Shown here piece after piece: positions 1-8,749 of a stretch of DNA of 64,000 nucleotides. The position numbers and the translations under genes are program-made. Origin of the DNA: Saccharomycopsis malanga (lineage: Eukaryota; Ascomycota; Saccharomycetes; Ascoideales; Saccharomycopsidaceae); assembly GCA_004014935.1 (NCBI GenBank), contig CP025323.1:2743001-2807000 (forward strand), read 5' to 3'. Under the pieces are notes generated by a model. That model made no database searches, was not told where the DNA came from, and saw only the letters and a program-made list of their open reading frames with translations. Each line of letters begins with the position of its first letter. Position 1 is the stretch's first letter.

Positions 1-332
1 ACTATTGTACATTGAAAAGTCCAAAAACCTGGAATACTCTCCTGTTTTTTTGTATTTATTTTTTTTCCTGCCGAGAAATGGCGTTACCACTTTTACAATA
101 GCCGTCACGACCCCTTGGGGTTTCAGTTCCTTTATTATTTTGAACTAACTAAACTTTGTTAATAACATTCGCTTTATTTGCTTAAATTGTTTTCTGTTTT
201 TTTGATGACGTTTATTTTTTTTGGATGCATACGCATAAAACGGTGCGTTTTATTTTGCATTTGCCAGCAGCAACGCACATTTAAACTTTCGCATTTCCTG
301 CATGCCTTTCAAAGTCTTTGATCAAGGCCATT

Positions 333-460
333 TACGACACTTTTACTCGCTGCTTTTTACAATTCTAAACGTGATTTCACAGGTAAGCATTCATTGGTCT
401 AGGTCGTGTTTTAGACAATTACACCTGCCTGTAAAGTCACGTTCAGCATAGTAAAAAGTG
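333..460. mobile_element. Two SINE body fragments in inverted (head-to-head) arrangement
   Basis: Bases 333-387 (+) match the middle of the SINE seen complete at 35253 and 56923 (the part reading ACTCGCTGCTTTTTAC, then GTGATTTCACAGG). Bases 396-460 carry the same middle section on the minus strand, from TCTAGGTCGTGTTTTAGACA to GTAAAAAGTG. The two arms are imperfect inverted repeats around a short spacer. Neither arm keeps the tRNA-like head or the 3' tail. This is probably two broken copies joined by rearrangement, or an inverted duplication. The similarity is read by eye. Confidence 0.7.
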
Positions 461-1252
461 TTGGTGTAATAAAGCAAATCAGAACCTGGAGTAGCGAAAA
501 AATAAAGAAAACAGTCAAAAGAATATTGAACCATAAGCAACTTTGAGTTGAATAGGAACAAAAGTTTTTTTTAAAACGGACTCCTTTGAACAGAGGTGAA
601 AAACTATGGAATAATATTCAGAATTAAATAAAATGAAAAAAAAGATACTTTCTCAATATTAAATAATTTACAAAAACCACATATTGAAACAAAGTACATA
701 GTATAAACATCTAGATTCTACCCAGTATACAAATATAATTTTTAAATGGTTTGGTTCGCGGTAACACTTATAAAATATGATTCAAAAGAATCAACTTTTT
801 GTTTAAATTGACAATTTTCTGACTTTAGTTGAAATGCCTGCAAAACTTTGGTAATGTTTATTATAAATAACACTTTAATATAGCAAAAAAATTTAAAATG
901 TTATTCTATGTTTTTTTGATTTGAAAAAATATGGATAGCATTGATTAAATTCAATAAAACGTTTAATGATTACTCTAAAACGGCAAGAGCGGGAATCGAG
1001 TACCAAAAACCAAAGTGAGGAACGCCACACTTATTTTCCACACTATTTTGCGTGGCGCATGGCCCAACCAACTTGGCCACTCGGTAATAGTAAGGCATTG
1101 CATATTAGACATATTTCTGTTGAAAAACGAGATATTCTCTCTTTTTAACAGAAACATGTTAAATACTAACATGACAGCGAAGTGTAGACACAGAAATAAA
1201 ATGATTATTGGGTAAACTGCTCTGAAATTGAATTGATTTGTCTATGAGATCA
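461..1252. other. AT-rich spacer without a recognised gene
   Basis: The open frames here are under 70 codons, overlap each other on both strands, and have no recognisable domain or codon bias. No tRNA or convincing regulatory element was seen. Confidence 0.5.
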
Positions 1253-1415
1253 GTATTATAATAATATCTTATATTTCGAGCCCAGTATATACGCTCTATG
1301 CCTAATGGGACTTGGTAAAACCAACCATGTCCTGTTGATCATAATCTTCTCACCGGTGTTCCTGTTAGGCCATTTCTCTCTTATCCGAGAGCACTAACCA
1401 CTGAGCCATCCGGTC
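1253..1415 (-). mobile_element. Short, internally deleted tRNA-derived SINE copy
   Basis: Read on the minus strand, the element starts at 1415 with GACCGG followed by a canonical Pol III box A (TGGCTCAGTGG). It passes through CTAACAGGAACAC, jumps to the distal body (GATTATGATCAACAGGACAT, ACCAAGTCCC, GGGCTCGAAATATAAGAT) and ends in a TTATTATAAT tail near 1253. Against the long copies about 130 bp of the middle is missing, including box B. The join falls at a GGGT-like word found at both edges of the missing segment in the long copies, so a microhomology-mediated deletion is likely. Confidence 0.85.
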
Positions 1416-1631
1416 AAATAACATATATAACTACAATATAAAGTAAAATAAGCTTGACAAGTTATATTCATGACGCATTGGTCGAGAAAAATAAACAAAC
1501 AAACGTATATGTACAAGATACTCATAATATGATAAATATAGGCTTTCAAGACAAAATTGCCGTCCTTGACAAATGTTCAAAACCTTACTACAAATCCACC
1601 AACACAGCCTCACGGACTGACTCATTTGTTA

Positions 1632-2124
1632 TCACTGCGGGCTAGGCAGACTTTCTTTTTGCTTATTTTGCTCCTTTAAAAGCTCCTGCCTATATTTGAT
1701 CTCGCTGGCAAGTCTTTCCTTGGCATAATACACCTTTGACTGAATATAAAAACTACCTCCCTTCTCCTTGGCATTGGTATTGAATAAATAATTATATCTT
1801 TCCATGACATTGTCTAAAGTCAAGTCTCCTTTTGCTGCATCAAGATCCAAAATTTTACATGCTTCATCAAGCTGAATGCCCCCATTAGCAGCAGCAGCAG
1901 CAGCTTTGGCACTAGCTGAAGCTTGCTGTCGGGCCCCAGCACTAGCTGCTTGCTTATACGCTTGGGCAAACGCAGTGCCAAACACCTTAGCACCCGTAAA
2001 CATCACCTTTACAAGAATTCTGTGCGCCTAATTCATATTAGTATTGCATATTCAATATTAATCAGCATATAAAATCAACCCTTGATTCAAAATCCTCGGT
2101 AAATTTTTTTTCAACACTTACCAT
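1632..2124 (-). CDS. PAM16: Pam16/Tim16, J-like subunit of the mitochondrial import motor
   Basis: Peripheral inner-membrane protein of the PAM motor. In the known family it pairs with Pam18 (Tim14) and restrains its stimulation of mitochondrial Hsp70 at the TIM23 channel. The gene is spliced. Exon 1 is the ATG alone (2124-2122). The intron (2121-2028, 94 nt) has donor GTAAGT, branch-like TACTAAT and acceptor ATTAG. Exon 2 (2027-1632) begins GCGCACAGA, giving M-A-H-R-I-L-V-K-V, which matches the family N-terminus (MAHR...V..TGA.VFG.AF..AY..A). The product is 132 aa, a usual length. Residues 55-115 form the degenerate J-like domain (LDEACKILDL, then MERYNYLFNTN), lacking the HPD tripeptide as expected for Pam16. 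An unspliced reading would begin at an internal ATG and lose the conserved N-terminus. Family call is very secure; the exon model is strong. Confidence 0.93.
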
Positions 2125-3361
2125 TTTATTATTATTTTATTATTATTATTATTTAAGTTAATTTAATGGTTCAATACCAATAGTCAATTAGACATTTTCA
2201 TATCATCGCTTCTCCTATGAATTTTTCAGCATGTTCTGGAAAAAAATAAGAAAAAATCATAGGGGTTACCCGGATAATACATAGATAAAAGAATGTAATT
2301 AGTTTTAAATGGTTTATATAGTAAAAATGCTATTAAAATATCATGAAATTGATGGGAAATGACTTGAAATGTTTATGTAAAATACTTGGTGGATTAAGAG
2401 TGCTTTTTTAAATAATATATATATCAAAAAATAGCGAAATTGTATTGAATCATGCAAAATACAACTTTACTGGGATGGAAATAAACCATTTGGATGTTGA
2501 AAGAAATGAAGAAGAAGACGTTCATCATAAAAAAACGATATCACATAAAAATTGCCAGAAATGTTCTGCTTGGGGATTGTGATAAGTCTTTTGACAGTCG
2601 TTCTTTGATTTTCGGCTTTTCTGCACAGAAAAATCTCAAAAAAGCTAGAAACCCTAGGACGGTAATTTAGCTACATACGGCCTCTTACCAGATCTCGAAA
2701 TATGTTCTGAAAAGAGTCTGAAGTGCTACGAAAGAAGCTTCAACATGGGCCTTGTAGACAGAAGAGCGGAATTAGCGCACTGTGCTGCATGATGGTGTGG
2801 TAATGCATGAGGATGCATAGTCATGCATGACTGGATCTCTTATTGGTAGTAAAGAGTATATACAATGGAGAGAAAGAGAGGAAGAGGCAATAAAAGGTGA
2901 TGGAAGAGATAATATTGCCGGAAGTATCCGAATAGAGATAAAGCAGAGAATAATGGAATATGATAAGCTATATTGCAATACAGTTTTGATAAAAAAAGTA
3001 AAAGTTATTTTATATTATAGCTGGCCTCCGGTAATTGTATTATTTTGAAAAAGATTATGTATAAAAAAAAGATGCTTTTTCTTATTGAATGGAAGGCATT
3101 GATCAATTAAATTTGAGAACTTAAGTATCATGAAAGGCTTCATAAAACAACGAAAAATGTTTGGCGTAATAGATTTTTCCACTATAAGCAAGTAGAATAT
3201 CTACAGCAAAAGGAACAATAAGAACCATTTATGAGCAAAATAACAATATACAACAAACCATCTACAAAAAACAAATTGTAAGCATGTTCAATATATCAAA
3301 GAAAAGAAACAAAAAAAAAGTGATTTTTTCTTTTCTTTTTTGAAAAGGCAAACCCTATAGT
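2125..3361. other. Intergenic spacer, PAM16 promoter side and 3' side of the zinc-cluster gene
   Basis: This 1.2-kb AT-rich stretch has no convincing gene. It holds a TTA/ATT-rich run at 2127-2154 just upstream of the PAM16 ATG, and a cluster of TGCAT words at 2787-2832 (TGCATGA, ATGCATGAGG, GATGCATAG, TCATGCATGA). Open frames of 68-73 codons around 2772-3048 lie on opposite strands over the same bases and show no domain. Confidence 0.5.
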
Positions 3362-5764
3362 TTATTCCAAGATAGGTAAAAACTGACCCACAATAAGCAT
3401 TGGGATGTCGAACATGTCCTTTTTAATAGTTAGTATGCTGGAGGAGCTTATGAATTTTTGTTGTTGTTCCAATTCCTCGTTAATTTCCTGTGAATATGGT
3501 TTGTGGAACGTGCTTTCAAAGGCATGGAAATTTTCAATGCTATGATTTTTTGTATCTAATGCAGAAGACGATGCTGTATTACTAGAGCCCTTGTAGTTTT
3601 GATTTATAAACTTGCAGTTGAAGCGAATCAAACCACCGTTTAGCATTTTACTACCATTATTGATTCTTTCATCACTGAGCTCGTTTTCAAGATCGTCCAC
3701 ATCTTCTGAGCGAAACCTGTTTTTGAGTCTATCAAATCGGTTGTGCACATTATGATAGCTGCTTACTTCTTTATTACGAAGCACTACATTATTGAACAAT
3801 TTAAAGTAATTCAATATGCTCATATCGTCGATGATCTCGCACAAGTAACGACGTTTGCTTAGGAACTTTGCCTTGTTTTTGATTCCAATCAATGCACAGA
3901 TTTCATCACTTACAAAGACAATTTCTGTAGACCGTCGCCATATGATTGCTGGTGTGGATGTGTAATTGTTGATCATGCTTTCAAAATTCAAAAGTTGACG
4001 GTGAAAAGTGAGTTCTGTCATGAGACTATCACTGAAATTTGTCAATTGTGTAAGATCTGTTTGGATCAATGCTGATTGTATTCGGAAATAATTGTGAAGT
4101 AACCATATTTTTTCCAAGACTTTGAAGAATAGCTTACGTTTAGAGTTTTTAGTTTTTTCTCTCTCTTCTTCCGTCATATCGTCATAATTGTAAGGGCCTA
4201 CGCTTTGGAGATAAAACCTGTCATAAAAGTATTTGATCAACTCCTGGTAGGACTTCATGTAGCTGAAACTAAGTATACCCATAACGTACCGCAAGTCTTG
4301 GTATGGATTGTCCCCATGAGTATTACTAGAACCATTGAGCAAGCGATTCAAGTCAAAAACAGGAAATTTACTGTATATATCGCCCACTTCTTGAAACACC
4401 TTCTTCCGTATAAGTAGAGGAGATTTATATGCCTCTTTACGCTTAAAGTTGTTGATGAGCTCGTTGACTGTGAGACGCGGCTGGGTTTCAAGTGGATGCT
4501 GATGAAGAGTGTGCAGTGGTTGAGCTGAATATTGTTGATGCGGTTGCTGTAGAAAAGGAGGCTTATCAGCGACCAAGTTCAAAGGCTGGGTGTATTGCTG
4601 AAATTCCTCTGGATGCTCGTTGAATTGGTTTTCATACATTGTATTGGACAATGGTGATTCTGTATGGATATTACCAAATCTGGCACTTGAATTAGGGCCC
4701 ATTGAAAGAGAATCTGGATTATTTGGGGTTGCATTGTTTATATGATGATGTTGGTTAATCTGCTCTTCGTTGGAACTGGGCACACTGAAATCACTCTGAT
4801 CATTATTATTGTTGTAATCTTTGCCAAGTTTGATGAATGGACGGAATATCATTTGATTATTCAAACCATCATAGAACAAGTTGCTGAGATTTCCATCTTG
4901 GTTTCCATCTTGTATGGGATTGTTGTTCTGGGTATCAATGCTGAAATTATTAGTGAAGTCACTGTTGAAAATATTGTAATCTGTCTCTACATTGTTGATA
5001 ATCCCAGATTCCTCCTCGTTATCCTTCTTGTTATCCTGCACACTTTTTTTGGAAGACTTGTCATCAACTGGAGAGGCTGTTCTGTCCAATTGTATGGCGC
5101 TCAAATGCTGGAGAGGGTCATTCGTAGATTGGCTATTCTGTTGCGTAGCGTTTCTCTCGTTGGACTCGTTTGAAAACAATTCCTGAGCTGCTAACAAATT
5201 GGTGACCGAAAGCCTGCTGGAAAGACCAGTCGGAGATCCTATATAAAACTTGTTTTTGTCTGACACGCCAAAGTTGTCCTTTTCCAGACCATTCAAATGA
5301 TTATCAAGCAGACCTTTTACCTCGGCAATGTTCAACATATCCAACGTTTGGTTATTTAACGTGTTATTGTCAGGCATATTCAACGTACTACTATTGGGTA
5401 TGTTTAACAGAGGAGAAGAGATGCCAGAAGAAGACGAAGAAGATTCTTGTTTGGCCTCTTTCTGGTGAACTTGTTCAATGACTGATGGATGTCCAGTGTC
5501 GAAATTTGATCCTGAGTTTACCACTTGCTCGGGCTGCGACACAGAAGTCTCAAGCTTTACCCTTTTGGATTCCTTTGGTTTACCAGATTTGGGCTTTGAC
5601 CGTTTTCTCTGAACGTCCTGGCAGGAATCTGCAACGTTACGTTTCACGCAATTTTTACAGGGCCTGGTAGAGTCACACTGCAAATGTTTCGTATGACAGA
5701 AAACACATGCTCGGGAGATTGGCTTTCGTTGAAGCTTAACGTGTAAAGGAAGTCTTTTGGTCAT
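3362..5764 (-). CDS. CWT1: Zn2Cys6 transcription factor with PAS-like domain, Cwt1/Rds2 type
   Basis: An 800-aa zinc-cluster regulator. Six cysteines lie at residues 20, 23, 30, 36, 39 and 48 (C-x2-C-x6-C-x5-C-x2-C-x8-C) within [13 protein letters not shown]...[10 protein letters not shown], a signature shared by Rds2/Ert1 gluconeogenic activators and Candida Cwt1. A basic linker follows ([17 protein letters not shown]). Residues 60-450 are low complexity, rich in Ser, Asn and Gln, with a Gln/His patch near 415-445. A PAS-like region sits around residues 580-700 ([20 protein letters not shown], then LCEIIDDMS), as in Cwt1/Rds2. In relatives this protein controls cell-wall integrity (Cwt1) or gluconeogenesis and drug resistance (Rds2); which role applies here cannot be told. 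The start ATG follows an AT-rich leader with in-frame stops upstream. Ert1 is the main alternative, but the CVFC...HLQC signature favours Rds2/Cwt1. Confidence 0.78.
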   Translation of the reverse strand: MTKRLPLHVKLQRKPISRACVFCHTKHLQCDSTRPCKNCVKRNVADSCQDVQRKRSKPKSGKPKESKRVKLETSVSQPEQVVNSGSNFDTGHPSVIEQVHQKEAKQESSSSSSGISSPLLNIPNSSTLNMPDNNTLNNQTLDMLNIAEVKGLLDNHLNGLEKDNFGVSDKNKFYIGSPTGLSSRLSVTNLLAAQELFSNESNERNATQQNSQSTNDPLQHLSAIQLDRTASPVDDKSSKKSVQDNKKDNEEESGIINNVETDYNIFNSDFTNNFSIDTQNNNPIQDGNQDGNLSNLFYDGLNNQMIFRPFIKLGKDYNNNNDQSDFSVPSSNEEQINQHHHINNATPNNPDSLSMGPNSSARFGNIHTESPLSNTMYENQFNEHPEEFQQYTQPLNLVADKPPFLQQPHQQYSAQPLHTLHQHPLETQPRLTVNELINNFKRKEAYKSPLLIRKKVFQEVGDIYSKFPVFDLNRLLNGSSNTHGDNPYQDLRYVMGILSFSYMKSYQELIKYFYDRFYLQSVGPYNYDDMTEEEREKTKNSKRKLFFKVLEKIWLLHNYFRIQSALIQTDLTQLTNFSDSLMTELTFHRQLLNFESMINNYTSTPAIIWRRSTEIVFVSDEICALIGIKNKAKFLSKRRYLCEIIDDMSILNYFKLFNNVVLRNKEVSSYHNVHNRFDRLKNRFRSEDVDDLENELSDERINNGSKMLNGGLIRFNCKFINQNYKGSSNTASSSALDTKNHSIENFHAFESTFHKPYSQEINEELEQQQKFISSSSILTIKKDMFDIPMLIVGQFLPILE

Positions 5765-7114
5765 TTAGTATAACATGAATTAATACCAGATTAATTCCAT
5801 GAAAAATGACACAACTCACCAGAAATGACCACAAATCAACACTAAGTAACAACACAAAATACTCAAAACTAGACTAAGGCCGCCTCCAAATACCCTACAA
5901 ACCAGTATCGTATACCGTGGTTGATATACGCCAAAAATAGCCATCGAGAAAAAAGCTCAGATTATCTTCGCTATACTACTTGCTAAAATCCGGGGAGAAA
6001 ACTGGAGTGCAGGTCACGTGTAACTGTTGATAGTTGTGGGGGAATAGTTGACGAGACGAGTATGATGGGTAATTAATCATATATGTGTATGGGATAGATA
6101 GTTTTTAATATAATGTTATTGCTGTGGGTTAACATAGTGTGGTTTGAAGCAAAAAGGTTTGTAGAAAACTAAAGTACAATCATTTCGGACAAATGATGAA
6201 ACAAGCCATGTCGAAATTCAGTTGTAGGCACCGTGAGAAGAAAATCTCTACGTAAGAATACCGAACATTAAAAATTCTAACCTTATAGATTTATATTCAC
6301 GGCATCAGGTCCATGTAAAATTAAGCTGGGCTATAAAATATGCTGGGATATGTAACATTCGGTATAAAAGTATGATATTTGCGTGGTCACGTGAAACAGA
6401 ATATTGGGGGCCCATTCAATTTGACGTTATCTGATGTGGATATGTGCAAGAAGACGTGAAGATATGCACCTTTTTCCAATATACTTTTTTGAAAAGTCAA
6501 TAATCTTCTGAAACTGTTATACTACCAGTTAGCTTAGAGTGTTTTCAATGTTTTGATTAAGCTTTGAGTGTTTGTTGGCATAATGTCATGATTTTAGCTT
6601 TTGCTGTAAAAAAAAAAAAAGGAGTAAAGAAGAAGTAAATTTATTTAGAATGAATGCCACCTTGAGACGTGTATTCTTCCATGAGAGCTGTATTTGATCC
6701 TTTTTGGTAAAACATAATGAAAGGGTGTAGATAAAATCGGCAAAGTTTATTGATTCAGGTGTCAATGAAATTTTCGATAACATTATTTAAAAATCTTTAT
6801 GGTAAGAACTGGCATATACCATGTAAGATAAACATGTCTAAGTAGTACTAAATGTCAGGTGCAATATTATTACAAAAGTGTGTACCAAGGAACACATAAT
6901 TCAGCTAATAAATACCCACATACATTCTCCCAAAGAGCTAAAGGACATAATGTAAAACAGAGACCATAAACAAAGAGTACGAAAGAAAAACAAAAAAACT
7001 TGATAAAAGAAACATAAAACAAAGTGATAAAAGAGAAGTGAAGCAAAAAAAGACTATTATTAAAAGTAGAAAAAAAAATAACACCAAAATGAGAAAAAAA
7101 AACCAATTTCAACC
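5765..7114. other. Long promoter of the zinc-cluster gene and 3' region of the next gene
   Basis: A 1.35-kb gap. Two CACGTG-type words occur (around 6014, GGTCACGTGTAAC, and 6385, GGTCACGTGAAAC), both possible bHLH (Cbf1-like) sites upstream of the minus-strand zinc-cluster gene. The 6600-7110 part is strongly purine-rich on the plus strand. An 80-codon frame there (6870-7112, minus) is a run of Phe/Leu/Val caused by base composition and is not called. Confidence 0.45.
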
Positions 7115-8500
7115 TTAATCGTTTATACTGTTGACACTTTTAACACTCAACTTTCCGGTCTTGTGACTTTTGAAACTGTTGTTATCATTTGAAGGTCTAT
7201 TGTGGATTGAATAGTGGGTTCTCAACGAGTTATTGAAACTGTAGAGATCGTCGTTTGCTAACTCGGTAATCTCGTTCTCATCACCTACGTTAGAGACTGT
7301 TTCAATGTTGGAATCTTCGTTGATAATGTTATTAGTGTTTCCAGTGAAATTTGAATTTGGATTATTGTTTGTGCTTGCGGAAGAACCGTAGGTTTGGTTC
7401 AATCTTTCAAAAATGCTGCTTGGTGGAATACCGATGGTGCTAGAATTGAATGTTTCTACGGATCTTCTAGCGCTCTTGGAACGGTTCAAAAGGTTTCTAG
7501 TGCTTGAAGCTAAAGTTATGATGGAGGAGGAATCGTTATTGTTGAGAGTGGATGTTGCTATCGATCTAGTATAATGGCTATGGTTATTACCATTGATAGC
7601 GAGAGACTGGTTGTAGCTATTTTGCACTGGGTTGGAGTAAGTATAGTTGTTACTATAGGTGCTAGCAGGGAACAAAGAGACAGATGCTATTGAAGTTTCA
7701 GGAGTCCCTGGGATGGAGGCGTTTCCATTGTCAAAAACAGACATTGGCATAACCGATTTAGTGGACTGTCTTGTGGAATTGTCATAGGACATTTCGTTGC
7801 TATAATCGGTGATCACAAGTTTATTGTTGTTGGTACCGATCGAGGCGTCCGAGCGGTTTTCATTCAATGAGTACATGTCCAAGGCAAACCCATTTCTAGG
7901 ATTATTGACATAAAGACTACTATTTCTGGAAGTCACCTGCGAGTTGCCTCCTAGGGTGCTCAAGGTATAACGGTCGTACTCTTGATTGTTATTTATGGTC
8001 TCAATTTCCGAGGCGTTTGTCGGTTTTGAGGTTAATTTGGAAGAATTTGATCTGGACACCAAAGGCTTGGTGGAAACATTATCATTATGGGACTCAAAAT
8101 TGTACATACTATTCAAATCCACACCTAGATAGCCCGAGGTTGTTCCATCGATATCTGTGTCATTATAGCACATATCTGCCTCCGTGTCTGAACTGGGACT
8201 TGTCATTTTATTGGAGGAACTATGCCGTTTATGTCTATGATTTGTATGCGTAGTATTGAGCTTATTTGACTGTATAAATCTCCGCACCCATCCAAACCGG
8301 CCCTTGTTGTTTTGGTGGGCTGTCCCGCTATTATTACTACGATTCATTCCAAAATTAACATTGGAATTCGCCTTGGAAGACCTCAACTCATTATCATTGG
8401 CCTCTGATGCTGAGTAAGACCGATGCCGCACGCCCTTCAGAGCACCTCCCTGATACATTAGATTACCACAGTTGTTGGTGCTACGGCTGTTGAAAGACAT
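7115..8500 (-). CDS. Ser/Asn-rich protein of unknown function
   Basis: A 461-aa protein that I do not recognise. It is very rich in Ser, Asn and Thr, has no membrane segment or signal peptide, and looks largely disordered. Visible blocks that could be short conserved motifs: a basic stretch near residues 68-98 (GRFGWVRRFIQSNK, then HTNHRHKRHSSSNK); an acidic patch (SSDTEADMCYNDTDIDG); and a central block SSIITLASSTRNLLNRSKSARRS followed by GIPPSSIFERLNQTYG. RRSVETFNS and NRSKSARRS resemble basophilic kinase sites, so regulation by phosphorylation is plausible. ATG at 8500 is the first in frame. It faces the CCCH gene divergently across a 249-bp promoter that contains a TA microsatellite. Coding status is supported by its length, since a random frame of this size is unlikely in such AT-rich DNA. 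Confidence 0.8.
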   Translation of the reverse strand: MSFNSRSTNNCGNLMYQGGALKGVRHRSYSASEANDNELRSSKANSNVNFGMNRSNNSGTAHQNNKGRFGWVRRFIQSNKLNTTHTNHRHKRHSSSNKMTSPSSDTEADMCYNDTDIDGTTSGYLGVDLNSMYNFESHNDNVSTKPLVSRSNSSKLTSKPTNASEIETINNNQEYDRYTLSTLGGNSQVTSRNSSLYVNNPRNGFALDMYSLNENRSDASIGTNNNKLVITDYSNEMSYDNSTRQSTKSVMPMSVFDNGNASIPGTPETSIASVSLFPASTYSNNYTYSNPVQNSYNQSLAINGNNHSHYTRSIATSTLNNNDSSSIITLASSTRNLLNRSKSARRSVETFNSSTIGIPPSSIFERLNQTYGSSASTNNNPNSNFTGNTNNIINEDSNIETVSNVGDENEITELANDDLYSFNNSLRTHYSIHNRPSNDNNSFKSHKTGKLSVKSVNSIND

Positions 8501-8544
8501 TTATTGTTGAAAATACTGAAAATCCTAACCCCAGGTTTGTTTCA

Positions 8545-8578
8545 TTATATATATATATATATATGTATATACATATAT
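8545..8578. repeat. (TA)n microsatellite in a divergent promoter
   Basis: Alternating TA run with GTATATACATATA interruptions, lying between two divergently transcribed genes. It may double as a TATA-like element. Confidence 0.85.
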
Positions 8579-8749
8579 TTTCCTTTCAAATACCCTACTT
8601 CTCCTCGCTATATATACCATGGCTCGTGCGCTTTGTACGGGGATTACCCGGACAGCGCCTAAGTATATAAGGAAATTCCTTAATAATAGTGAACAACTAT
8701 AGACAGATATAGCTATACTGGTGTATATGTGGTTTTGAAGGTGCCGAAG

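Noticed and set aside
966-1215. Overlapping 60-66-codon frames on both strands
   Set aside because: Mutually overlapping, no domain, in AT-rich spacer.
2122-2154. TTA/ATT run upstream of PAM16 considered as a SINE tail
   Set aside because: No adjacent SINE body on either strand; it is a simple AT repeat in the 5' leader.
4742-5173. A 143-codon plus-strand frame with hydrophobic stretches opposite the zinc-cluster gene
   Set aside because: It mirrors the Asn/Asp-rich low-complexity part of that gene; the membrane-like look is a composition effect.
6870-7112. An 80-codon Phe/Leu-rich minus-strand frame
   Set aside because: It comes from a purine-rich plus strand in a 3' region; no domain and it ends at the next gene's stop.
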